The notes under the pieces were generated by a model that worked only from the letters and a program-made list of their open reading frames with translations, was not told where the DNA came from and made no database searches. Positions 62,101 through 64,000 of a stretch of DNA of 64,000 nt are shown piece after piece. Source of the DNA: Patiria miniata (Eukaryota; Echinodermata; Asteroidea; Valvatida; Asterinidae); NCBI RefSeq assembly GCF_015706575.1, contig NW_024037072.1, forward strand, positions 20,771,162 to 20,835,161, read 5' to 3'. Positions within the stretch are counted from its first letter, which is position 1; each line of letters begins with the position of its first letter. Position numbers and translations under genes: made by a program.

Positions 62101-62349
62101 AGTCACAACCTGTTGAACTAAACTTTCACGAAGGCATCCCTTTGCTGCTGTTCATCTCCTGTAACTTATAACCAGCGTTGTGAGTTGACTTTTGATTTGC
62201 ACACTGGCTTTGTCTTGTCTTCTTGTCAGAGTGGCTCGTATCCTGGTTGTGGCCGGTAAGAAACCTGATGCAGCGTCTGCAGGCTCAGATATCGTCAATG
62301 TTGGCCTAGCGAATGCTAACATGACAGCTAAGACAGACTCCGCCAACAA
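13996..62349 (+). CDS. Gene: ankyrin-repeat protein fused to a GH20-type barrel (21 coding exons, 3' end outside window)
   Basis: Join: 13996-14104, 24885-24976, 32509-32663, 34445-34575, 35755-35890, 36409-36503, 37304-37389, 38463-38646, 40337-40521, 42038-42139, 43227-43298, 44561-44611, 45549-45613, 47382-47522, 48749-48983, 50721-50767, 51916-51957, 53273-53462, 55278-55520, 55938-56059, 62230-62349. All junctions are GT-AG and in phase (867 codons plus 2 nt). Residues 1-240 hold about five ankyrin repeats, 240-390 a linker and a domain of unknown type, 392-425 a GH20b-like lead-in, and 426-706 a GH20-type (beta/alpha)8 barrel. The rest is a helical C-terminal region running off the window. 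GH20 enzymes normally remove terminal beta-GlcNAc/GalNAc by substrate-assisted catalysis with an Asp-Glu pair. Here residues 541-544 read A-T-L-T, so activity is probably lost. There is no signal peptide, which suggests a cytosolic or nuclear protein. I know of no named orthologue. Confidence 0.88.
14975..15465 (+). repeat. Minisatellite inside the LTR element
   Basis: Tandem units built on GAGACCCCAAAGGAGAACCC encode ETPKENPEE-like peptides in one frame. A longer higher-order block containing GAGAATCCAGAGGAGAAGCC recurs near 15137, 15251 and 15401. The units have few T residues on the + strand and no stops, so several frames on both strands stay open; none is evidence of a gene. Confidence 0.9.
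15550..15835 (+). repeat. 3' LTR (286 bp)
   Basis: It begins TGTAACGTCGG and ends CAATGTTACA, so the termini are the inverted hexamers TGTAAC/GTTACA. It holds a TATA-like TATAAAAAG near 15708 and a polyadenylation signal AATAAA near 15745, in the order expected of the U3 and R regions of an LTR. Confidence 0.85.
15836..16706. other. Intronic DNA with no supported feature
   Basis: Part of ankyrin-GH20 intron 1. A small inverted pair (TTCTAGAACTAGAAGGTACC and CTTGTTCTAGAAGTAG) lies at 15958-16004, and a G-run at 16475-16484. No exon is visible. Confidence 0.4.
16707..17110. mobile_element. MITE with GGCC(A)n inverted ends
   Basis: The left end is AAGGCCAAAAATAAGAATAT, then TTCTGCTTCCGG. The right end is CCGAAGCAGAAGTG, then TATATTTTTTTGGCCTT. 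They form an imperfect terminal inverted repeat, and the body shares blocks with 8788-9058. Similar GGCC(A)n ends also bound 39905-40297 and 44097-44466, so a broader family is likely. Confidence 0.65.
17350..17845 (+). mobile_element. Possible 3' tail of a LINE, with a TTTTG-rich stretch
   Basis: Repeats of TTTTG and TTGG at 17355-17475 are followed by TGTAATTTGGCCGAATAAATA and an AAT microsatellite ending near 17838. A (TAA)n end preceded by this kind of tail is common at 3' ends of L2/CR1-type LINEs. No reverse transcriptase sequence remains, so this is tentative. Confidence 0.35.
18031..18376. repeat. Poly-G tract and G/C-run cluster with AAAGGGCAC repeats
   Basis: A run of 22 G at 18031-18052 is followed by GGG-rich runs near 18278 and 18344 and a C-run near 18364-18378. 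Between them the phrase AAAAAGGGCACTTGT occurs several times (18210-18260). It may be a degraded G-rich-ended transposon. Such homopolymers are also prone to assembly error. Confidence 0.6.
19637..19775 (+). CDS. Possible alternative first exon of the ankyrin-GH20 gene
   Basis: ATG at 19637 opens MSVNKPTIPGFDSSSGYEF and runs 46 codons plus one base to a strong donor (AGAC|GTAAGC). That phase 1 end matches exon 1 and joins exon 2 at 24885, giving Gln instead of Glu at the junction. Codon composition looks coding. No acceptor in a frame compatible with exon 1 is visible upstream, so I read this as an alternative first exon with its own promoter rather than an internal exon. It would replace 36 residues with 46 that lack ankyrin character. 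Confidence 0.5.
19846..20112. mobile_element. Inverted-repeat element (MITE) after the alternative first exon
   Basis: The left end AACTAGAGAGCGCACTCACT and the reverse complement of the right end AACTAGAGAGTGCACTTGCT match. The arms continue with GACACGCGTAGG and the CCATTTTCTAAGTGGG stretch near 19908. There is no coding capacity. Confidence 0.75.
20113..22980. other. Intronic DNA, mostly without features
   Basis: AT-rich intron sequence with many ACATGTACATGTA-type palindromes at 20200-20460 and 22010-22040. A region at 20770-21100 has GGAGG/GGCGGG-rich ends and may be a degraded element. No exon with splice sites in phase is visible. Confidence 0.4.
23055..24065. repeat. Region with five copies of a GTGTCCA...GTAACTTACGTTA module
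   Basis: The words TAACGTAAGTTACG and GGTGTCCAC (or inversions) occur together near 23064-23096, 23450-23480, 23625-23650, 23837-23865 and 24028-24050. Orientation alternates. I cannot assign them to a known element class and see no coding sequence. Confidence 0.5.
24885..24976 (+). CDS. Ankyrin-GH20 exon 2 (residues 37-67)
   Basis: Acceptor TATTTCAG, donor TCAAAG|GTAAAC. The exon encodes VKESKRDSQLETVLNNITPG and ends in the first helix of an ankyrin repeat (GTMLHLASK). Exon 3 completes that repeat with LGNADVVRALLISGADP, which strongly supports the join across the 7.5-kb intron. Confidence 0.88.
25208..25363. repeat. Two tandem 78-bp units in intron 2
   Basis: Two adjacent 78-bp units starting GGAAGTTTTAAACTGTTCCA differ at about one base. 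This is a recent local duplication with no coding evidence. Confidence 0.9.
26201..26227 (+). other. 2A-like motif at the LINE ORF N-terminus
   Basis: Residues 67-75 of the ORF read GDVNPNPGP, preceded by hydrophobic LQLLIA. The 2A consensus is D(V/I)ExNPGP; here the Glu position is Asn. 2A-like sequences are known at this position in sea urchin and other invertebrate non-LTR elements. Whether this variant still causes ribosome skipping cannot be read from sequence. Confidence 0.7.
26932..29834. mobile_element. Non-autonomous hAT-type DNA transposon, copy 2, inserted in the LINE
   Basis: The 15-bp ends are CAGGGGCGGATCCAG and CTGGATCCGCGCGTG, inverted with two mismatches. The flanking 8 bp AATGGACT is repeated exactly at 26924-26931 and 29835-29842, the hAT signature. 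The body is nearly identical to 1576-4484, differing mainly in homopolymer lengths and a few substitutions, so at least one copy moved recently. No transposase is visible. Confidence 0.95.
29081..29415. mobile_element. Small hAT-type MITE nested in copy 2
   Basis: Same ends and same GTTCTACT duplication (29073-29080, 29416-29423) as 3726-4065. The nested insertion is shared by both 2.9-kb copies, so it happened before they separated. Confidence 0.85.
32509..32663 (+). CDS. Ankyrin-GH20 exon 3 (residues 68-119)
   Basis: Acceptor GATCGTAG, donor TCCAA|GTAGGT. It encodes LGNADVVRALLISGADPSVL, the second half of the first clear ankyrin repeat, followed by a less canonical helical stretch. The last codon is split; reading on without splicing meets an immediate TAG, which supports the donor choice. 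Confidence 0.9.
33252..33610. mobile_element. MITE, family with GGGCGATTCACAGTGCAGTG ends, copy 1
   Basis: AATTCGGGCGATTCACAGTG at the left is mirrored by CACTGCATTGTGAATTGCCC at the right, and the inverted repeat extends past CCACCAAGAGCTTGCCA. A second copy is at 54455-54813. Confidence 0.8.
33801..34060. mobile_element. Foldback element with GGTTCTGAAAAGAACC palindrome
   Basis: ATAAAGTAGAAAGATTG at the left and its inverse at the right begin arms of about 110 bp that meet near 33928. Each arm holds the palindrome GGTTCTGAAAAGAACC, and the right arm holds CTGACCGAAACGTC. Related sequence is at 45170-45360 and 54230-54370. Confidence 0.85.
34445..34575 (+). CDS. Ankyrin-GH20 exon 4 (residues 119-162)
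   Basis: Acceptor TTATTTACAG, donor ATCG|GTGAGT. It encodes LLKAGVDVNIQDDEATGN and then TALHWAASYGSKDTVKLLI, a textbook ankyrin repeat (TALHWAA helix, V.LLI). Confidence 0.95.
34640..34810. repeat. Dispersed repeat related (inverted) to 40752-41060
   Basis: The stretch with CTGTGCACAATTACCGCCCT and CCACTGGGAGAGACATTTGA corresponds in reverse orientation to part of 40880-41070. No class can be assigned. Confidence 0.5.
35755..35890 (+). CDS. Ankyrin-GH20 exon 5 (residues 163-207)
   Basis: Acceptor TCCCTAG, donor AAAGG|GTGAGC. It encodes KADINAANVDGA, then TPLHDAVARGDVGIIYELV, another canonical ankyrin repeat. Confidence 0.95.
36409..36503 (+). CDS. Ankyrin-GH20 exon 6 (residues 208-239)
   Basis: Acceptor CTTCCCAG, donor GTCA|GTGAGT. 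It encodes KFAGKTPMSMAENRPKVKKA, a final partial ankyrin repeat (TPMSMA replaces TPLHLA). Confidence 0.92.
36711..37025. mobile_element. MITE with ATAGACCT ends
   Basis: ATAGACCTTTCTCAGGGTAT at the left is mirrored at the right. The arms share the blocks GCCATCTTGAAAAT and GGCATATAATGCAAACAAA, about 70 bp with a small indel. It is non-coding. Confidence 0.75.
37304..37389 (+). CDS. Ankyrin-GH20 exon 7, Ala/Pro-rich linker (residues 240-268)
   Basis: Acceptor TTCCCCCCAG, donor CAACAA|GTGAGA. It encodes HAETAAAATKPVSPLTPLTP, a flexible linker between the ankyrin region and the following domain. Confidence 0.88.
37503..38018. mobile_element. TTAA-type MITE, family C, copy 1
   Basis: TATAGTCCATCATTTG at the left and CAAATGATGGACTATAG at the right form the inverted ends. 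TTAA closes the right side (38015-38018); the left TTAA is degraded. Relatives lie at 46436-46994 (inverted) and 61563-62101. Confidence 0.78.
38463..38646 (+). CDS. Ankyrin-GH20 exon 8 (residues 269-329)
   Basis: Acceptor TGTCTTGCAG, donor AGTG|GTATGT. It encodes QLSDLLNAQKLAGR and then KFQLLWPKPQSMIKKSGDPL. By position it starts the region before the barrel, where GH20 proteins often carry an alpha/beta GH20b-type domain. I cannot assign it from sequence alone. Confidence 0.92.
39905..40297. mobile_element. MITE with GGCC(A)n ends next to exon 9
   Basis: GGCCAAAAAAAAATAAGTCG at the left is mirrored by an end containing ACCGAATATTTTTTTTTTGGCC, and both continue into GGTCTCTGGTCAG. The right end lies only 39 bp before the exon 9 acceptor AG, so the polypyrimidine region sits right beside the insertion. 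Confidence 0.8.
40337..40521 (+). CDS. Ankyrin-GH20 exon 9 (residues 330-391)
   Basis: Acceptor TGCCGTTCAG, donor AAACAG|GTATGG. It encodes DYLQQMVDIWSIHGPLLGEM, then NLFTGKDQYRITVTEKQ. The closing QYRITVTE strand resembles the 'Y.l.i...' strand at the end of GH20b domains, directly before the segment that leads into the barrel. Confidence 0.92.
40540..40748. mobile_element. TTAA-type MITE, family B, right half only
   Basis: It matches 7478-7670 closely, including CCAGACTACAGGAAAATGAT, and ends in TTCCCTTTAA. The left half is absent. Confidence 0.75.
40752..41060. repeat. Dispersed repeat (inverted relative of 34640-34810)
   Basis: The right part mirrors the unit near 34640-34810 (TCTCCCAGTGGTCTCACC). 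Boundaries are unclear. Confidence 0.45.
41322..41672. mobile_element. MITE, family D, uninterrupted copy
   Basis: About 350 bp match the two halves at 56723-56911 and 61148-61341, for example GAAATTATTCCACCCTGAAA and GCGTTAGCAATGGA. It serves as the empty-site reference for the 4.2-kb insertion. Confidence 0.7.
42038..42139 (+). CDS. Ankyrin-GH20 exon 10, lead-in to the barrel (residues 392-425)
   Basis: Acceptor TGTGTCAG, donor GTGCAG|GTTAGT. It encodes MTVQCADFSGLWNASCTVVQ, then LIRLF...GIPAVQ. This matches the GH20 lead-in pattern (a...Gl..a..Tl.Qll......iPa..I.D.P) that directly precedes the barrel. Confidence 0.92.
42897..42985 (+). mobile_element. tRNA-like SINE head
   Basis: GTGGGTTCGAGTCCCACCC is a B-box with a perfect T-arm-like hairpin. 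The A-box side is degraded. No complete cloverleaf is apparent, so it reads as a SINE or tRNA-derived fragment rather than a gene. Confidence 0.5.
43227..43298 (+). CDS. Ankyrin-GH20 exon 11, barrel strand 1 (residues 426-449)
   Basis: Acceptor TTCCCAG, donor AAATTA|GTGAGT. It encodes ISDWPDLRYRGVALDISCGR. The GH20 hallmark at this point is I.D.P.f.yRG..lD.sr, so RYRGVALDIS is strong evidence for the family. Confidence 0.95.
43353..43695. repeat. Dispersed repeat, copy 2 (related to 11121-11470)
   Basis: Near-continuous match to 11121-11470, beginning GTGGCATGAA and ending in AGAGCACTCCAG. Confidence 0.75.
44097..44466. mobile_element. MITE with GACC(A)n / TTTGGCC ends, complete copy
   Basis: AAAGTCTCCGGTTTCTGGTA at the left is mirrored by TACCAGAAACCGGAGACTTT at the right. 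The body matches window positions 1-241. It lies 95 bp upstream of exon 12. Confidence 0.85.
44561..44611 (+). CDS. Ankyrin-GH20 exon 12, barrel helix 1 (residues 450-466)
   Basis: A 51-bp exon behind a C-rich polypyrimidine tract; donor AACGAG|GTAAGT. It encodes DYLMHVVNILTLMKFNE, the helix and turn leading to barrel strand 2, equivalent to the 'id.ma..K.N' of GH20. Confidence 0.92.
45080..45165 (+). mobile_element. tRNA-like SINE head
   Basis: TAGCTCACTTAGAGCA resembles an A-box and GCAGGTTCAAACCCTGC a B-box with T-arm pairing. It runs into the foldback-type repeat that follows. Confidence 0.5.
45170..45360. mobile_element. Foldback element with GGTTCTGAAAAGAACC palindrome
   Basis: GTTTGCGGAAACACTA at the left and GTGTTTCCGCAAAC at the right face each other, and AATAATTTCTCAACTAAGA is mirrored inside. 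The centre, read on the minus strand, contains CTGAAGATGGTCAGAGCATA followed by CTGACC. Related to 33801-34060. Confidence 0.75.
45549..45613 (+). CDS. Ankyrin-GH20 exon 13, barrel strand 2 (residues 467-488)
   Basis: Acceptor TTATTTTTAG, donor GAGAG|GTGAGC. It encodes LHLHMKSVEGEEVEGVMPYS. The LHLHM strand equals the family's 'lhLHltDd.g' at barrel strand 2, although the usual Asp-rich loop here reads KSVEG. Confidence 0.93.
46436..46994. mobile_element. TTAA-type MITE, family C, copy 2 (inverted)
   Basis: The right end AATGATGGACTATACCTTTAA and the left end GTCCATCATTTG... match the family C termini. The body matches 37503-38018 in reverse orientation. Confidence 0.75.
47382..47522 (+). 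CDS. Ankyrin-GH20 exon 14, barrel strand 3 (residues 488-535)
   Basis: Acceptor CATGTACAG, donor ACAAG|GTAAGA. It encodes LEIYCRWRYMDVIPHLDISS. This corresponds to 'a..rgi.viPeiD.pgH' of GH20 strand 3, but Pro-Glu-Ile-Asp reads PHLD and the Gly-His is missing. Confidence 0.95.
47636..47995 (+). mobile_element. tRNA-derived SINE in intron 14
   Basis: B-box-like GGTGGGTTCGAGTCC is followed by the SINE body phrase GCCCTTGGGCAAGGGGCTTT and a tail AAAAGTGCTATATAAATGTC, ending in a TTATTAT-like repeat. This body-and-tail arrangement is widespread in invertebrate SINEs. Confidence 0.75.
48384..48662. repeat. Dispersed segment shared with 54137-54225
   Basis: The first ~90 bp (TAGAAACCCTGCTAAACGCA onwards) match 54137-54225. 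A frame opening MASLLSVARSVGSKVSRL starts at 48435. Its repeated nature argues against a gene. Confidence 0.5.
48749..48983 (+). CDS. Ankyrin-GH20 exon 15, barrel strands 4-6 region (residues 535-613)
   Basis: Acceptor ACGTGCAG, donor TGCAAG|GTAAGC. It opens with SVNIGATLTKKLLATP and continues through LDVRDRLHLLGVKDSHNVRF and LPVGSMAMHYGCK. In related GH20 enzymes this strand reads (V/f)(N/h)(I/l)G.DE, with Asp polarising the acetamido group and Glu as acid/base. Here the same positions are Thr542 and Leu543 (48768-48773). Confidence 0.95.
49006..49404 (+). mobile_element. Full-length tRNA-derived SINE in intron 15
   Basis: The tRNA-like head (GGCGCTGTGGTCCAATGGTT with B-box GGGTTCAAATCC) is followed by CTTGAGCAAGGCACTTTACC, a conserved central part with TTTCGGATGGGACGTACATT and GCACGTTAAAGAACCC, and a tail GCGCTATATAAATACAG with (TTA)n. 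It starts 23 bp after the exon 15 donor. Confidence 0.85.
49410..50720. other. Intron 15, remainder; no supported feature
   Basis: The stretch around 49920-50060 contains an imperfect inverted pair (ACAACATGGTTTGTCGGGAA / CCCGCAAAAACATGTTGT), so a small MITE is possible. No exon is visible before the acceptor at 50720. Confidence 0.4.
50721..50767 (+). CDS. Ankyrin-GH20 exon 16 (residues 614-629)
   Basis: A 47-bp exon; acceptor CATTCCCAG, donor GCAGG|GTGAGT. It encodes VDYDYSAACTALTEAG, the helix before barrel strand 7. Confidence 0.9.
50780..51910. other. Intron 16; no confident feature
   Basis: The segment around 51290-51600 carries CTCCCCCATCCTCTTTGCAA and related phrases seen near 35600, 39500 and 56100, probably a dispersed low-complexity repeat. 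No exon is visible. Confidence 0.4.
51916..51957 (+). CDS. Ankyrin-GH20 exon 17, barrel strand 7 (residues 629-643)
   Basis: A 42-bp micro-exon; acceptor TGTTTTCAG, donor GACAG|GTAAGT. It encodes VAFSVCPGTAAWDS. From memory, a branch of bacterial-type GH20 proteins has a near-identical f.VCPGTssWnS at this strand. The frame fits both neighbours, which supports so short an exon. Confidence 0.92.
51958..53272. other. Intron 17; no confident feature
   Basis: AT-rich intron with no recognisable element ends. Two similar phrases (TAGCCCGGCTGGCGAGTAAA near 52890 and TAGCCCGGCTTGCTAGTGAA near 53168) suggest a small duplicated segment. Confidence 0.4.
53273..53462 (+). CDS. Ankyrin-GH20 exon 18, end of barrel (residues 643-706)
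   Basis: Acceptor CTATTGCAG, donor CCCCTG|GTGAGT. It encodes IVGCPEAAIRNIHNAVLSAA, then AVGLLLTDWSGTMQINQP, then FPGFATAGGLAWN. The strand 8 motif TDW (674-676) is kept, but the following Gly-Asp expected from active relatives reads Ser-Gly. Confidence 0.95.
53648..54136. mobile_element. TTAA-flanked foldback element, copy 2
   Basis: TTAA at 53648-53651 and 54133-54136 encloses two ~220-bp inverted arms ending AGAGGTTGTGGAATGC and GCATTCCACAACCTCT. The loop, near 53880-53888, is very short. It is closely related to 10118-10601. Confidence 0.92.
54137..54225. repeat. Dispersed segment shared with 48384-48472
   Basis: TAGAAACCCTGCTAGATGCA onwards matches 48384-48472, including GAAGCCTGCTCAGTGTAGCA. 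It lies between two foldback-type elements. Confidence 0.55.
54230..54370. mobile_element. Left arm of a GGTTCTGAAAAGAACC-type foldback element
   Basis: GCGGGTAACACCATG and GGTTCTGAAAAGAACCGG match the left arm of 33801-34060. The right arm is missing or too degraded to see. Confidence 0.6.
54455..54813. mobile_element. MITE related to 33252-33610, copy 2
   Basis: CAATTCACAATGCAGTGCGC at the left and GCGCACTGCATTGTGAATGG at the right are inverted, and the body has the same phrases as copy 1, including GGTCGACAAA. Confidence 0.75.
54893..55238 (+). mobile_element. tRNA-derived SINE in intron 18
   Basis: A tRNA-like head with B-box ACGGTTCGAATCC is followed by a body containing CTCCGGGCCCTCCGGTTTTC and an (ATT)n tail. 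It ends 39 bp before the exon 19 start. Confidence 0.8.
55278..55520 (+). CDS. Ankyrin-GH20 exon 19 (residues 707-787)
   Basis: Acceptor CTAAACAG, donor ATACAG|GTATTT. It encodes LADIINHYFFMDEDCVLGQV and then AETFITRSAWNMLEGQLANI, a helical region after the barrel. The lead-in ('l.d.ln.yvF.D') resembles the helices that follow the barrel in hexosaminidase D-like GH20 proteins. Confidence 0.93.
55576..55905 (+). mobile_element. tRNA-derived SINE in intron 19
   Basis: The head GGCTTGGTGGTCTAGCGGTA, B-box TGGGTTCGAGCCC and body GTGCCCTTGAGTAAGGCGCT match SINEs of this type. It fills most of the intron between exons 19 and 20. Confidence 0.78.
55938..56059 (+). CDS. Ankyrin-GH20 exon 20 (residues 788-828)
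   Basis: Acceptor GCCTTTCAG, donor AGCAG|GTAGGC. It encodes KTLNHLHKIQRSLESAKKTP, then FAIVELQLATDIMLWASR, two amphipathic helices, as in the helical C-terminal part of this GH20 branch. Confidence 0.92.
56150..56400. repeat. Minisatellite, 43-bp unit
   Basis: About five tandem units built on GAGGATTTTGGAGGATTGAG plus GATGAATGGTGATTGAAGCA. The middle units are nearly identical; the outer ones diverge. Confidence 0.9.
56912..61147. mobile_element. 4.2-kb TTAA-flanked (piggyBac-type) non-autonomous element
   Basis: TTAA at 56912-56915 and 61144-61147 is followed inward by CCCTTTCCTTACCA and its inverse TGGTAATGAAAGGG. TTAA plus CCC-type ends are the mark of piggyBac transposition. The interior holds a large imperfect inverted repeat and many ATGGCGGC-type motifs but no transposase. 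It interrupts the family D MITE and lies in intron 20. Confidence 0.82.
57300..60480. repeat. Large imperfect inverted repeat, centre near 58755
   Basis: The left arm (57300-58750) and right arm (58755-60480) mirror each other. Examples are GATGGGGTACTCC / GGAGTATACCCCATC at the centre, ACCTCCCTAAGCCGG against CCAGCTTAGGAAGGT, and TGCATTGCTATAAGG against CCTTATAGCAATGCA. About 1 kb (59100-60110) interrupts the right arm and has no counterpart on the left. Confidence 0.8.
61563..62101. mobile_element. TTAA-type MITE, family C, copy 3
   Basis: TTAA at 61563-61566 and 62098-62101. The inner ends TTCCATCATTTG and CAAATGATGAACTGTAG match family C. It lies 128 bp before exon 21. Confidence 0.8.
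62230..62349 (+). CDS. Ankyrin-GH20 exon 21 (residues 828-867; not the last exon)
   Basis: Acceptor CTTCTTGTCAG, donor CAACAA|GTAAGT. It encodes VARILVVAGKKPDAASAGSD and then IVNVGLANANMTAKTDSAN. It ends with two bases of a codon, so at least one more exon lies beyond 64000. Confidence 0.9.
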
Positions 62350-62447
62350 GTAAGTACAGGAAGTCTTTTCAGAAAGCATCGAAGAGAGATCCTAACTAAC
62401 AAGTGTAATCTCCCTTTCCCCACCCCCACCCCACCCCCTTTTTCATA

Positions 62448-62965
62448 AGGGCCCGTGACTATTCAGCCCCGGTATGAAAAGGGCCCCCCTGTAAGCTCGT
62501 CCCCTCCCAAGAAGTCCTCTCGTACCCCGTCCCAGCTACCAGCCCAGGAGCTGGTCCGGTTGCTAATCAGGAACTCCTCTATCCTGGGGTCTATTGTTTG
62601 CAAGTATTGACACATGTAATATATCCCAGAAGAAACCCGCTTGTGGTTTTCATCTCTCAGAGCGAAACAATAGAACACTTTCGTCGGCACAGATCAAAAC
62701 CCCTGCCATGCGGTTTCACGCACAATGGGACCGTAAATTACCTAGGCGTTATGGATAGATTTTATCTTTAATCCGGTAAGTCTGCTATTGTTCTGCTGTG
62801 GACGTTCTCTGAAGGGCAATAAATTAATGCGCCTGACTGACTTCAAAACTTCTGGTCAGACAGGACCATGTACCGGACGAGATTGGGCTGAAGACCGGAC
62901 TGGCTTTGGGCCGGACGAGGTACCGGGGGGCCCTTTTCATACCAGGGCTGAATGGTCACGGTCCC
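62448..62965. mobile_element. MITE with ~40-bp inverted ends in the last intron
   Basis: GGGCCCGTGACTATTCAGCC at the left and GGCTGAATGGTCACGGTCCC at the right begin arms that continue through GGTATGAAAAGGGCCCCCC. TA flanks both ends, which suggests a Tc1-mariner-like or similar TA target. Confidence 0.82.
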
Positions 62966-63433
62966 TAATTTGGTAGTTTGCATGAGGTAATGCTGAAAAC
63001 TTTCACGGTTTTTTTCCACACCAAAACCTATCAATGCCTATATTTCGGCACTTAAATACCTTTAAGAAGCTACCTCAATATTTCGATTTACAAAAACCTA
63101 TTCATAAATACCTGAGACAGTTTCCCCATTCCTATTGGTTGAGAGCCCGTCACGTGGGTGGTTTTAAACCGCCGGTAAATCACCGCTGCATTCTGCGCCA
63201 CATCGCGCAGTACATGCCCCGCGCCACATCGCGCAGTACATGCCCCGCGCGCGCCAGTTTCAGATTTTTAGCACTAAACGCGCAAGGCACATACCATAGT
63301 CATGGCCAGATGGGTGTTTCACAAAACATAAAGTAAAGTTGTTGGAACAAAATTGTTGGAAATGGGTGAATTTTTGACTTGTTTTGACCTTTTTACCATT
63401 AATGAATGGGAATAAATATGTGCTTGGCCGATA

Positions 63434-63958
63434 TTAAAGGGAATGTACAACATTTGCTTTTGCTGCATTTTTCAGAAATAAGTGGATTTGGAGGGTTGGT
63501 ATGTAATAGCAAATGTTGTTTAACTGAGTTGCTTCACGTTTTGGGCTCGGAGATGCTGGAAAATCCAAGAAAACCAACCATATTTTTGTAGTCTGGTTCC
63601 CTGACCCCAAGCAAGATGCAACGGAGCAATTTATAGACTTTGGGAAATTGTAAGGTCAGAGAATCAGTCTAGCAGGCTTGTACCCCTTCACAGGTGTGTA
63701 ATCAATTGCAAGAAAATGCGGAATAACTAAATATGAAAAATTAGCAGCCCTTTTTGAAAAAATGTCAGTTTTCTCCAACGCCGGTCAGCCGACCAGCGTT
63801 GGAAAAATACAAGTTTTCTTGAAAATGTCAGCACACCAGGGGCCACGATTTTACAGGATGCTTTGGACTGACATCCCCAAGCAATCCAGTAAGATATTTC
63901 ATGATAATTTGATCATTTCATTTTTTGATATTTGCAAATGTTGTATCTTCCCCTTTAA
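63434..63958. mobile_element. TTAA-flanked MITE, family B, complete copy 2 (inverted)
   Basis: TTAA at 63434-63437 and 63955-63958. Ends TTAAAGGGAATGTACAACAT and TTGTATCTTCCCCTTTAA. The body matches 7149-7670 in reverse orientation, including the palindromic CCAACGC...GCGTTGG stretch. Confidence 0.82.
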
Positions 63959-64000
63959 ACAAGTATGTTTGAAGCAGGCTAGGGGCCTGGTTGTGGATGA

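Overview
This is a window of animal nuclear DNA, not bacterial DNA. Genes are split into short exons with GT-AG introns, intergenic DNA is AT-rich, and introns are packed with transposons and short inverted-repeat elements. The palindrome ACATGT/TACATGTA, an L2/CR1-type LINE with a 2A-like N-terminal motif, tRNA-headed SINEs and abundant TTAA-flanked elements suggest a marine invertebrate, perhaps a deuterostome such as amphioxus, an echinoderm or a hemichordate. The sequence alone does not settle the species.

Layout. (1) 1-6944, + strand: the 3' part of a gene for an unrecognised single-pass membrane protein. It has a transmembrane exon at 1103-1208 and a long last exon at 5579-6944 encoding a repeat-rich, probably cytoplasmic tail. 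(2) 11650-13585, - strand: a complete two-exon mitochondrial monothiol glutaredoxin (GLRX5). (3) 13996 to beyond the window end, + strand: a gene of at least 21 coding exons. Its product carries ankyrin repeats followed by a glycoside hydrolase family 20 (GH20) type barrel. The GLRX5 and ankyrin-GH20 genes are divergent, with only 410 bp between their ATGs, so a shared bidirectional promoter is likely. All 21 exons keep one reading frame (2603 nt, 867 codons plus 2 nt).

The most interesting gene is the ankyrin-GH20 fusion. The barrel keeps the family's fold-defining stretches, but the position expected to hold the catalytic Asp-Glu pair reads Ala-Thr-Leu-Thr. This points to a catalytically dead GH20 fold (pseudoglycosidase) on an ankyrin scaffold. 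A second possible first exon at 19637-19775 joins the same acceptor in the same phase, so a second N-terminus is possible.

Introns and intergenic DNA record the history of mobile elements. Two nearly identical 2.9-kb hAT-type elements (1576-4484 and 26932-29834) each carry the same smaller hAT-type element. The second copy sits, with a perfect 8-bp target duplication, inside the endonuclease region of an L2/CR1-type LINE, which is itself in intron 2 of the ankyrin-GH20 gene. A 4.2-kb TTAA-flanked element (56912-61147) interrupts another short repeat whose uninterrupted relative lies at 41322-41672. At least five families of TTAA-flanked elements are present. Other elements include a truncated LTR retrotransposon with an expanded minisatellite, a Tigger/pogo-like element, several tRNA-derived SINEs and long hairpin-forming foldback elements.
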